A DNA stretch of 64,000 nt from Trileptium ribeirensis (lineage: Eukaryota; Nematoda; Enoplea; Enoplida; Thoracostomopsidae), in assembly GCA_030248225.1 (NCBI GenBank), contig JASANE010019524.1, positions 30,495 to 94,494 of the forward strand, given 5' to 3'. Made by a program: the position numbers and the translations under genes. Each line of letters opens with the position of its first letter. Positions within the stretch are counted from its first letter, which is position 1. The notes under the pieces were generated by a model, which saw only the letters and a program-made list of their open reading frames with translations, did no database searches and was not told the origin of the DNA. This document shows, piece by piece, positions 50,693 through 57,964 of this stretch.

Positions 50693-53226
50693 TATATATA
50701 TATATAGGATATATATATCCTCTATATCACTTTTTGGTGCCATGTACGTACCAAACTACTGAAGACATACTATTTTCTGGAGATCGGGTTCATTGACCCT
50801 AAACCTAATGAAAACGTCTGAAAAGGCATAATGTAATCGTGCTGTACTTTAGATAACGAAACTATCGTATTCAGCGTGCCGGAAAACCTATATATGCAAT
50901 TCTTGATGACCTGCGCGCGATATGTAACCAAGTAACAGAACACAGACTATATTCAGGAAATCGAGTTCATTGACCCTAAACACATTGAAAACGCATGAAA
51001 AGGCTTGGAATATGAGCTTGAAAATAGGCTTGATGACCAAATCATTATGTCAGCCTTCAGAAATACCTATGTGTAGACCATTCTTGATGCCATGCACGCC
51101 ATACATAACAAGACAAAGCCGCATTTTTGAAATCGGGGTCGTAGAGCGTAAAACCCTTGAAAGCCAATGAAAAGGTATAATATAGTCAAGTTAGACTCTG
51201 GCTAGCAAACCCATCGCATCCAGCGTGCCTGATAGGCACCCACTTAAAGGTAAAAACAAGCAACAACACGACAAATCTGAAAAATCTATACTACTGGTAA
51301 AGAGCCGATAAACCATATTCGGGCCACAGCGCCCCAGGGAGTGGTCCCACAAAAAGTCGTAGTCAGCAAGTTGTAGACCTCGATGACCTGATTCTATCTC
51401 CATTTTAGATGGAAATCTGTGTCGCCACACATGGGCTGCAAAAGAAAAGCAACCATATGACCAGGTTTGACAAAGAACCCTTATAAAACATGTTTTGCCA
51501 TTTTGACCCTGAAGATGGGGTCGGACCTGTTCGGGTTCAACTAAAAGGCACAACATCGTCACTTTTGCTATCCAACAGAAAAAATGTAGAAATCCGTAAA
51601 TGAGTTATGAACGACAGCGAGATAAAAACAAAATTTCACGATTTTCCCCTTACACTCTCAGTGGAAACTCCGCTCGATCCGTTTCAAAAAACTATTGCAC
51701 ATGACAGATTTTAAGCAAAATTTTCCACGAGCCGTCGGCGCGCCCGATGGAGGGCTCTTGGACAACGAGCAGGAGGTAGATTTGGCTAGACGCTACCATC
51801 CTCAGATAGGTGACTCACCCCACTCCACATCGATACATAAATATAACATAAACCATTTATCACTGAAATAAGAAGTATATACGAGTACATCTTCCAAAGA
51901 AATTCGCAATTTTAATATAACTGTAAAAATAAATTATACGGATTCAGCATACAGCAATTAAAAACTGTGTTAATCCTGTACCATTTACATGTACGCACTT
52001 GATTGCTAGATGCTCTCAGATTGTAGTGAAATTCCATTATTATAAGTTGCTTCGAGAACATCAGGTACCCAGAGATTTCAAAAGAAATGAAACTACTAAC
52101 TCGTAAGCGCGGATTAAAACGGAGCAAGAGTGGTTACACCTAGCGGTCATTTTGTGTAACCACTTGTAACACGCTTTGTGTTTGATGTATATACTACTCT
52201 AAAACCTTTGTAACCCTGCACCCACTGAAAACCCGAAAACCACGTTGGCACCAAATCCATTAAAAACTGAGATCGCACGAAGAATTGGTGTTGGCATCTA
52301 TATAACTGAACCATCGTATTCAACATGCCTTAAAACCTAGATACAGACTATTCTCGATGCCATGCACGCAATACGTAACCAAACTACTCAAGACAGACTA
52401 CCTATATTCTGGTAGTCGGGTTCACTGATTCTAAATCTACAGAAGACATCTGCTGCGGTAAGAAATATTCGCGCTGTAGTCTAGATTACCAAACTACCGT
52501 ATTCAGTCTACCGAAAAACCTATACACAAACCATTCTTTATGCCCTGCAAGCAGCAAATAACCAAACGAATGAAAACTCACAGCATTTTGGAAACCGGGT
52601 TCGTCGATCGTAAAACCCTTGAAACATCATGAAAACATAGAATATAATCAAGTTGGACTCTAAGCAAAACCGTCGTATTCAGCGTCAATTGCTATTTCAA
52701 TGACAAAGGGTCGACAGGCCATATTCGGGCCAACAGCGGCCTACAAAAATTGGTCTGCGATGTTGTAGATCTCGATTAGCTGATTCTCGGTTTTTGATAT
52801 GAAGCTTGTGTCGCGAGATATGGGCTGCGATAGACTGGTACCCGTATGGCCAAATTTGTAAAAACACTTCAAAACCAGTTTTGCAAGAACCCTTAAAACA
52901 ATATTTTTTCCATTTCAACTCCGCGGATGGGGTTCGAAACTATTCGCGTTCAACTAAATGGCACATCCTCGTCATTTTTGCTATGGAATAAAAAAATTGT
53001 CGAAATACGTCAATCAAAAAATGAGTTTTGAATGAGTGAAATAATAAAGAAATTTTCACGATTTTTCCTCCTAGCGCTCTCAGCGCAAACTCCGCTCCCT
53101 CCGTTTCAATTATCTTAATTCTATTCTACAATCAGGCTCGTTTAATATATACGTGTTTAAATTGATTGAAACTCCGGTCATTTAAAAACAAAAATTTCAT
53201 ATATACTTACCCAACCGTTCGACCAT
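30449..53226 (-). CDS. PLEKHF: Phafin-family (PLEKHF) PH-FYVE protein, gene span of seven coding exons
   Basis: Seven exons on the minus strand join without a stop into 304 residues: 53226-53211, 47943-47879, 43184-42977, 41247-41122, 37920-37814, 34775-34568 and 30633-30449. All junctions are GT-AG and phases agree (1, 0, 1, 1, 0, 1). The N-terminus MVERLVNSEANARRI and the following CFG-SGQ are the Phafin signature. A PH domain covers about residues 30-135, with its C-terminal helix Trp in EKSEW. A FYVE finger covers about 150-212, with WVPD, RRHHCRKCG, RVC and all eight zinc cysteines (160, 163, 177, 180, 185, 188, 206, 209). The tail is acidic. Known for the family: binding of PI3P on early endosomes and a role in endosome fusion, autophagy and lysosome function. 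Human family members are about 250-280 residues. Assignment to the family is firm; whether it is nearer PLEKHF1 or PLEKHF2 is not decided. Untranslated exons and the promoter were not located. Confidence 0.93.
31291..31925. mobile_element. Foldback element 2
   Basis: Same family as 18553-19040: the right end GCAAAGTCAACCATCATCGA corresponds to GCAGAGTCGACTATCATCGA there, and the left end is its inverted copy (GATGATGGTATACTTTGCTA). Arms of about 300 bp carry repeated GGTTTTCGACCCACTAAA-type units, forward on the left and reversed on the right, meeting near 31615. A 181-codon open frame here is a by-product of the repeats. It lies in PLEKHF intron 6. Confidence 0.75.
32010..32370 (+). repeat. 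Dispersed repeat family G, copy 1
   Basis: Shares ordered blocks with 46820-47235: GGGGGTGGGGG, GGCAAAATTTTGGGCTC, GGCAGTGTTTCTG.(T/C)ATGATTTTTA, CGTGGCAAAATG, CAGGCGCCCT-CGGTTCGGAAC and TTCAGCGAATGGAGAG. Non-coding; it lies in PLEKHF intron 6. Confidence 0.75.
32823..33230. repeat. Tandem repeat, 161-171 bp units (intron 6)
   Basis: TTTGCTTAATTTT starts units at about 32823, 32984 and 33155. Units share GTTTAGAAAACGTGAA and ATAGCACGAACGGTTGTC. The third unit is partial. Confidence 0.8.
34025..34340. repeat. Satellite family C in PLEKHF intron 6
   Basis: Two units about 172 bp apart with GAGACCTAAAATACACGAAA and GAACCCAAAATATACAAAAA, each followed by TTTTTGGTCTCA. Same family as 15230-15570. 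Confidence 0.65.
34568..34775 (-). CDS. PLEKHF: PLEKHF coding exon 6 (FYVE, second half)
   Basis: Acceptor TCTGCTTGTAG, donor GAG|GTATAAC, 208 nt. It encodes HHCRKCGSVVCGQC, KPLRVCSTCYDAL, then an Ala/Gly/Ser-rich linker of about 30 residues. It completes all remaining FYVE zinc ligands. Confidence 0.94.
37814..37920 (-). CDS. PLEKHF: PLEKHF coding exon 5 (FYVE, first half)
   Basis: Acceptor TTGTTTTCAG, donor AGG|GTAAGA, 107 nt. It encodes NEHAAAWVPD, then ICMHC (first zinc pair), the TTQFNML membrane-insertion loop and the first two Arg of RRHHCRKCG. The PI3P-binding basic motif is therefore split by the intron exactly between RR and HHC. Confidence 0.94.
41122..41247 (-). CDS. PLEKHF: PLEKHF coding exon 4 (PH domain, C-terminal part)
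   Basis: Acceptor TTATCTTCAG, donor A|GTAGGTG, 126 nt. It encodes RNGFLIKTRSKSF, then VYAATATEKSEWMSHI and CLTDLL, the last strands and C-terminal helix of the PH domain. The open frame is too short to stand out without knowing the family. Both ends are in phase 1, creating a split Asp and a split Ser with the neighbours. Confidence 0.92.
41680..41935 (-). repeat. Composite element flank, partial copy
   Basis: Matches 51300-51680: TATGGGCTGCGA, GATGGGGTCGGA..GTCCG, TTCAACTAAAGGGCACATCA, ACTTTTGCTAT and GAAACTCTGCTC. No tandem units attached. It lies in PLEKHF intron 4. Confidence 0.65.
42977..43184 (-). CDS. PLEKHF: PLEKHF coding exon 3 (PH domain, N-terminal part)
   Basis: Acceptor ACCGTTTCAG, donor GCG|GTACGT, 208 nt, 69 codons plus one base. 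It encodes the PH strands PGRVLVGEGIL, KPRQFFLFNDIFVYG and KYNKQHIIPLEEV, which match Phafin PH domains closely. The frame also runs open into both flanking introns, so the splice sites are set by family similarity and by phase with the neighbouring exons. A tandem satellite begins about 40 bp outside the acceptor. Confidence 0.93.
43225..44175. repeat. Satellite family in PLEKHF intron 2, about 150-175 bp units
   Basis: Five or six degenerate units; the anchor CATTCAAATGACTCACTCCATCGTTTTCAGC followed by CTCGAAAA and TTCATAATAG recurs near 43450, 43625, 43795, 43960 and 44110. Related units occur at 53880-54140. Confidence 0.65.
45381..45881 (-). pseudogene. pogo-superfamily transposase N-terminal fragment (Psq/CENP-B-type HTH)
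   Basis: A 166-codon open frame on the minus strand. It contains RNYVKKARNY, the helix-turn-helix region MRQGAKVNTVAKATGI followed by R..LRAKAGKR, then a second helical segment EETDITSCIIQMGRLGFAPT with KQTRAIVAQFVEIGDP and WYPSRDLINAFI. This matches the N-terminal DNA-binding half of pogo/Tigger-like transposases and their domesticated relatives. The frame ends soon after this domain; no DDE catalytic domain follows, and it has no ATG (the first codon is TTG). It lies in intron 2 of PLEKHF on the same strand. It could be an element relic or a fragment of a domesticated gene. Confidence 0.65.
46205..46665 (+). repeat. Composite element flank, inverted copy
   Basis: Reverse-complement orientation relative to 51230-51690. 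Begins at the GAAGCGAGAGGAGTTTGCAC end, then GGACAAAATGG, GCAGCCCATATC, CCCGAATATGGTTCATTG and ATTGTTTGTTTTACCTT, and runs into the start of the ~170-bp unit (CACGCTGAATACGATGG). Confidence 0.7.
46820..47235 (+). repeat. Dispersed repeat family G, copy 2
   Basis: Same order of blocks as 32010-32370, in PLEKHF intron 2. A third, much shorter relative (CAACGAATGGAGTATCTGG) lies at 47735-47765. Confidence 0.75.
47879..47943 (-). CDS. PLEKHF: PLEKHF coding exon 2
   Basis: Acceptor GTTTTATAG, donor CAG|GTTGGT, 65 nt. It encodes NSEANARRI..VESCFG.SGQ, the conserved N-terminal helix that precedes the PH domain in Phafins. Start phase 1, end phase 0. Confidence 0.9.
48150..48312. repeat. One ~170-bp core unit of the composite element
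   Basis: GCACGCGATATGTTACCAAA, then ATTCATTGAGCTTAGACCC and ATCATTGTATTCAGC correspond to the units at 50720-51230. This unit is cut off from the rest of the array by the AT tract and the two MITEs. Confidence 0.65.
48313..48372. repeat. (AT)30 microsatellite
   Basis: Sixty bases of pure AT, directly abutting the left end of MITE copy B. Confidence 0.97.
48373..49521 (+). mobile_element. hAT-type MITE, copy B
   Basis: Same family as 786-1975 and in the same orientation, 1149 bp, with both termini (CAGGGAATAACC at the left, TTACTCCCTG at the right). It is inserted in an (AT)n tract, so the flanking ATATATAT octamers are compatible with, but do not prove, an 8-bp target duplication. It lies in PLEKHF intron 1. 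Confidence 0.88.
49532..50629 (+). mobile_element. hAT-type MITE, copy C
   Basis: Third copy, 1098 bp, complete at both ends and only 10 bp (all AT) after copy B, in the same orientation. It has small internal deletions relative to copy A. Either two independent insertions hit the same microsatellite, or a B-C tandem arose by unequal exchange between AT tracts. Confidence 0.88.
50630..50719. repeat. (TA)n microsatellite
   Basis: Nearly pure TA run directly abutting the right end of MITE copy C; with 48313-48372 it brackets the two MITEs. Confidence 0.95.
50720..51690 (-). repeat. Composite element: ~170-180 bp units plus constant flank, copy 1
   Basis: Three degenerate units (anchors GTACCAAACTACTGAAGACA at 50746, GATATGTAACCAAGTAACAG at 50918, CATACATAACAAGACAAAGC at 51098), each with TTCATTGACCCTAAA-like and CATCGTATTCAGCGTGCC-like blocks, followed by a flank of about 450 bp ending GAAACTCCGCTCGATCCGTT. 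The same order appears at 52200-53115. Confidence 0.75.
52200..53115 (-). repeat. Composite element: ~170 bp units plus constant flank, copy 2
   Basis: Units at about 52215, 52366 and 52537 (for example CACGCAATACGTAACCAAAC), then the flank with CATATTCGGGCC, AGATATGGGCTGCGATAGAC and GGCACATCCTCGTCATTTTT, ending CAAACTCCGCTCCCTCCGTT. It lies in PLEKHF intron 1, about 100 bp from coding exon 1. Confidence 0.75.
53211..53226 (-). CDS. PLEKHF: PLEKHF coding exon 1 (start codon)
   Basis: The coding part is only 16 nt: ATG plus four codons (MVERL) and one base of the next codon, ending at the strong donor G|GTAAGTAT. The start context has G at -3 and G at +4. It was found because the exon at 47879-47943 begins with two bases (TC) of a split Val codon, and this MVERL-G end supplies the missing base; known Phafins begin MVD(R/H)LAN. 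The exon lies about 100 bp from the end of a composite repeat element. Confidence 0.85.
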
Positions 53227-53879
53227 GTCTTAGACAAATACTCGCCAACAGATAACCCAGATATGTTGTCAACTCGATTAATCCACTGTATATGTTTAAC
53301 TGTGGATGTGTATATAAAGCCTAGTTAAAATACAAACGTGTGGTTGTAATGAAGATATAGGCATATATAATGTGTTTCTGTTTATATATACTGAATGAAT
53401 ACAAAAAAAACTTCGTTTAAGAATCTACTTAAATTTAAAGTTTCACAATTTTAGTTCCGGGGAACTAAACCGATCGATACTGTGGCACAGAAAACTAACA
53501 AACTTGGAAATCAAAAATGTACAAAATCTGGTTGACACATGATATTACTCGCAAGGTCAAACTGTCCATACAATATACGTTTTGAAACAAACTAGACTCG
53601 GCAAAGTTTGAGAGAATAATATATCACTTTTTATACAACATCGTTGTACCAACAAAAGCTGTTTATTTTACAAAATTTTACAACTAACAATTAACCAAAA
53701 ATATGAGATCACTAGTATACCAATGGATGGCGACTAATTAGTAGTACATTAATCCACAAGTATGCATCGGGCTTTAGCCAACTAAAAGTTATTTTATAAA
53801 GGAAACCAAGACGCAATAGACTGGAATCCACGAAATCAACATGATTTATATGGCATTATAAGAGATGAACTGACCATTC

Positions 53880-54140
53880 ACAGATGGCATACCACACCGG
53901 TCACACATACATTCAGCTCAATCACGTCATCGTTTTCAGCTGGTTCGAAATTGAAGGCATTAAAATGAAAACCCGAAATCATGAATCGAACTGAAATGTT
54001 TCATGGTTGGGGTGACAAAGAACATACTAATTATTCCAAAATCAATTTTATGGTTCCAGATACGTTTTAATGACTCACGTTGTCGACTTATGCAGCCTCT
54101 AAAACCTTTGTAGTTACCATACAATAATATTATCAGACCA
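53880..54140. repeat. Satellite family of 43225-44175, two more units
   Basis: TCACGTCATCGTTTTCAGC followed by GGTTCGAAATT (53925) and a second decayed unit ending CTAAAACCTTTGTAGTTACC (54105) correspond to the intron 2 array. Confidence 0.6.
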
Positions 54141-54149
54141 CGACCACGC

Positions 54150-55260
54150 TAAGTCAGATTACGCGGCTTGCAATATTTAAAATATATATAAATCTTAAAA
54201 TGCCAAACTGCGGCCACGAACTCAGTTGAATTAGGTCGATATAGCCTCTTGGAAGAACGAACGGCTCATGCCAATTTTATCCTATTATATCCATAGAAAC
54301 AGCTTCTCTCGCCTTCCTCGGATAAGAAATGCTTCAACAAATCAACTTTTCATACAATTGGCTGGCTAACAATATAATTTTATAAGTGAATATTTCTTGG
54401 AATTATGTAAACCAAAGTTTAACATCAATAAATCATAAAAACCATCCATTCATTTCCCGCAGCGCAGATATTTAGAATAATTTTCCGAAACCAGTAGCGA
54501 TTAAAAACTAAACCCACAAAATCTACCAAATATTTTATATAAAAACTGGATGACCAGACTAAGTAAATCTGACCTACCAAAATACCATAGATATATATAA
54601 TAGAAACCTATTGTCATATGCACTAAAAGTTTTCTAATTTTTTCCGATGAAATATAATTTTCCAGGCACCAAGAGACGAGGAGCACAACTATATAATAGG
54701 CGGTTGCGATTTTACCCAGAAAGTACAAAACAGAACCACTCCCGATCACACCAGGAATTATAAATCTAAAAACATAGTATATCCCTTAGGGCGTTAAATT
54801 ATTAATAAATTGCCTCAAAACGTAAAAGGTTGCTAGGATGTTAGTGACAGAGATTGAAACCAATTTTATATAAGCGTATTTCATGTAATCTATGATATTG
54901 TAGCGCCGGAATCAGTTAGAAACTACTACGTACTTCGCGAAAACGCCCCCCCCCCCATCGGAGCAAAGACAAAATTTCGATTTTCATGTTTTCAGAAAAT
55001 GCGCTGAAAGCGTTCATCGTGGTGTCAGATATAACTATAATATTGACATGTGTTATGCCAAATTCCATATTTTTGAGTAGCAATGTTGAAAAATCATCTG
55101 ATTTCCGACCTCCACCGCTTAACCCAAAGGTTCCAATCAGCTGACCTTTCAAAAGCTAGTTCTGTTAGCGAACACCAACCTCAATAAAATTGAATTGTTC
55201 CTGACGTCATATTTGCATTAAATTATTTCGTGAACACTGAATATTCCTAATATAAGGTTG
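54150..55260. other. AT-rich stretch upstream of PLEKHF exon 1, nothing recognised
   Basis: Contains a 12-base C run near 54946-54957 and two short minus-strand frames (54749-54501 and 55152-54916) with no domain. No promoter for PLEKHF could be identified here. Confidence 0.35.
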
Positions 55261-55264
55261 ATAG

Positions 55265-55980
55265 CAGGGAATGTCCGGAACCGATATTCACCGGAGTGGA
55301 ACCAGCAACCGGAACCATCCATTGAATCCGCATCCGAAGCTTATGTATAGTAAAACAGATGCAAGAAATGAAGGTACTGTGCACTTAAAGTGTATCAAAA
55401 ATAAATTTTACATTAAACTTAATGTATTGCGATGACATTATTGCTACGCTAGAATTTTGAAGAGACTGAGAAACCTAAAATATTTCTTTATCGATCAAGA
55501 TGTCGGTTTTTGGACTCCTAGCGGAAAAATGCCTTCTGTTGTAAAGGCTTGCGTAAACTGCGTCCAACTGAAGGATCTTTTAACGCATGGAGTGCAGAGT
55601 AGACAATTTCGCTCTGTCTCCAATTACATCCTTTACTAGACATAAGCTTGTTACATGTTATTCCGCAGGAAACTTGAAATTATTGGTTTATAGGTATATA
55701 TACTATAATTTTCTTATCGAATGCCAGAGACATTTTTCGACTAGCGTTGGGCAACCAGTGCCCCTCAGTTAGACATTGATGATGATTTTCTGATCAGAAT
55801 GCTATACATGAAACAAGCTGTGATACTGCTCGCACAGTTTCTATACATAGGTACAGTTTGTTCCCAAGAACGCAGTTTCTGGCTGCTTTGCCGATGTTAC
55901 TTTACTTCAATGTAGACTGACTACAAAGTTTACAAGCGCCCTGGCTACTGCTTGAAGCAATTTATATTAGCCAATTTTAC
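55265..55980 (+). mobile_element. hAT-type MITE, copy D, 3' truncated and diverged
   Basis: Starts CAGGGAATGTCCGGAACCG and follows copy A for roughly 700 bp (TTTATCGATCAAGATGTCGG, CTGCTCGCACAGTTTC), then similarity stops near 55980. It is more diverged than copies B and C. It contains GCGTTGGGCAACCAGTGCC, which is less clear in the others. Confidence 0.8.
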
Positions 55981-56428
55981 AGCAAAATTCGCTGCCACTA
56001 TAGAATGGCGCTTCCCCTGTACCCCAGTTGGTTTTTTTATTGCTGTTATTACCTGCTGTCGGTAGCTGAATAAAAATGACCTGGGTTTGTATATACTAGT
56101 ACTCGCGGGAACTCCGGAATGGTTGAAAATTATTGATACGCCGAGATAACAAGTGTGGTCATAATGTAGGAATCCTGTGCCACTTTATAAGGTGCAACTA
56201 ATAGAGTCCAACACAGTCCCTTGGATTTTAGTTACTATGCGCCCTTTGGGCCTGCGTTGGACTTATCATTTTCCGCAACAAACCGCAATTAAATGCTTTA
56301 CTTATAGCCATCGCTAGTAAACGAATAACTCTATCGAGATTGCATAAAGTAGTGAACCATAGGCACACCTTCGCCTTTTGCGTGCACAGCCAATCAGCTC
56401 TCGATAGCACACGTCGATATGCTATATG

Positions 56429-56880
56429 TCAGGGAGTAACCGGAAAGCAAAGCAAAGGGAAAAACCATACTGGAACCGGAATTCCGGTTTAAAAATTTTG
56501 TTATTCAAAACTCATTTTTTGGATTGACGTATTTCGACAATTTTTTTATTCGATAGCAAAAGTGACGAGAATGTGCCATTTAGTTGAGCGCGAATAGCTC
56601 CGACCTCATCCGCGGAGTTGAAATGGCAAAAAACCTTGTTTTAAGGGTTCTTGCAAAAACTGGTTTTGAAGGGTTTTTACAAATTTGGCCATACGGGTAC
56701 CAGTCTATCGCAGCCCATATCTCGCGACACAAGCTTCGTATCGAAAACCAAAAACAGACATACTGATCGATAAATAAGCACTATTAGCTTCCTCAGACTG
56801 TTTAATGTTTCAGAAAGCAATAATGCCATCGCAATACATTAAGTATAATGTAAATGTAACTTTAATACATTTTAACCTAG
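56429..56880 (-). mobile_element. hAT-type MITE, copy E, inverted and chimeric
   Basis: The interval 56429-56502 is the reverse complement of the MITE right end (CAGGGAGTAACCGGAA at the tip, through GGAATTCCGGTTTAAAAATT). 56766-56880 is the reverse complement of MITE internal sequence (CATCGCAATACATTAAG and so on). Between them lies 264 bp from an unrelated dispersed repeat. The copy lacks its other end. Confidence 0.75.
56503..56765 (-). repeat. Composite-element flank fragment inside MITE copy E
   Basis: Reverse complement of part of 52790-53035: shared blocks include ATTTGGCCATACGGGTACCA, the GCGAGATATGGGCTGCGAT stretch (read on the other strand) and AAACTCATTTTTTGGATTGACG. It sits exactly between two MITE segments. 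Confidence 0.75.
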
Positions 56881-56889
56881 GCCTACACC

Positions 56890-57960
56890 GGTCACTCTTG
56901 CACAGTCTGATCTTTAGCTCTTACACACTCTGACTTTTATACGTTTTGCACGCTTGGACCACTGATCTCAATATACTCGACGATCCTTACTTATTATTTT
57001 ACACTTAGATTAATTTACAGCTACCTAAAACTTGGGCCTAAGTTTTTAGCCTAAGTTATACCAGCTACTGTTTAACAAGTATGACTGAGCGATAGTGATT
57101 AAGGTTTAGGTTATCTCGTACGTTATTAAATCCCTTGTGGGTTGGTACAGTGGCCCCGGTGGCTGGCAACTCCACGAGTGTTTCATTACTTTAACATAAG
57201 CCTTAGAGTTACGCTATTAATGCCAATTAAGTTAAACAGGCCGACCCCGGCTGGCTGCTAGACCACGCTATTAAAACTGCACAGTGTTGAAGTTTACTCA
57301 ATCCCTAGGCCCTCGGCTGGCTGGATGTTAGGTATTCAGTACTGGAGATTGTGGTAATCCGAAGCCAACACCTTACTCTCCGGTCTTCTCAAGAATAGTA
57401 TATACTACTTGCTCCGCCGACCCCACCTGGCTGCCAGACTTCACAAGTAGAACTACTAATTTATTCGAGTCCCACCTGCACTCTCGCCCTGGTTACCACT
57501 CACTCGATACAAGGGCCGATTTTTTTAAGTATTACTAACCTAGGTTAAACTATTCTATCGCTCTTATTAAAATTATTAATACTTCTTCAAAGATTCTTCA
57601 TGGGAATGTTAGTACTACTTGTCAACTTTTGGGAAGGTCCAACCTTGTATATCCCCTTTCCAAGAAACCATATATTACTAATATGGACTTTACCCCTAAA
57701 ATTGTAATGAACTAATACTCCTCCTCAGGGGAGATATCGATCCTCCCAGAGGGGCGACCCTTATAATCTCTCTTGCCAGGACATTTTCTACTATTTTGGG
57801 TGTGGAAACTTTATTTTCTTTTATTTGGGGTTATATGGCTCTTCAATCCAAACCTACAAGGTAAAAGGCACAATTTCACGCCTTTCCATATTTTTATGTA
57901 AAGAACAAATTATCCTTAACTTATACTTTTTTCCCGGGGGAAATTTCTTCTTCCAGGGGA
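56890..57960. other. Region with spaced GGCTGGCT motifs, no gene recognised
   Basis: CCCC(G)GGCTGGCTG-like segments occur at 57152, 57246, 57314 and 57425, each followed by a different AT-rich spacer. An ATG with eight codons and a donor-like AG|GTAAAA (57835-57861) could be a first exon for the gene at 62.9-63.4 kb, but this is only phase-compatible. The LINE 3' end abuts this region. Confidence 0.35.
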
Positions 57961-57964
57961 AGTA

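Noticed and set aside
54501..54749. Minus-strand frame rich in hydrophobic residues, like a membrane segment
   Set aside because: Hydrophobicity follows from AT-rich codons; no conserved motif, no splice pairing with PLEKHF exon 1.
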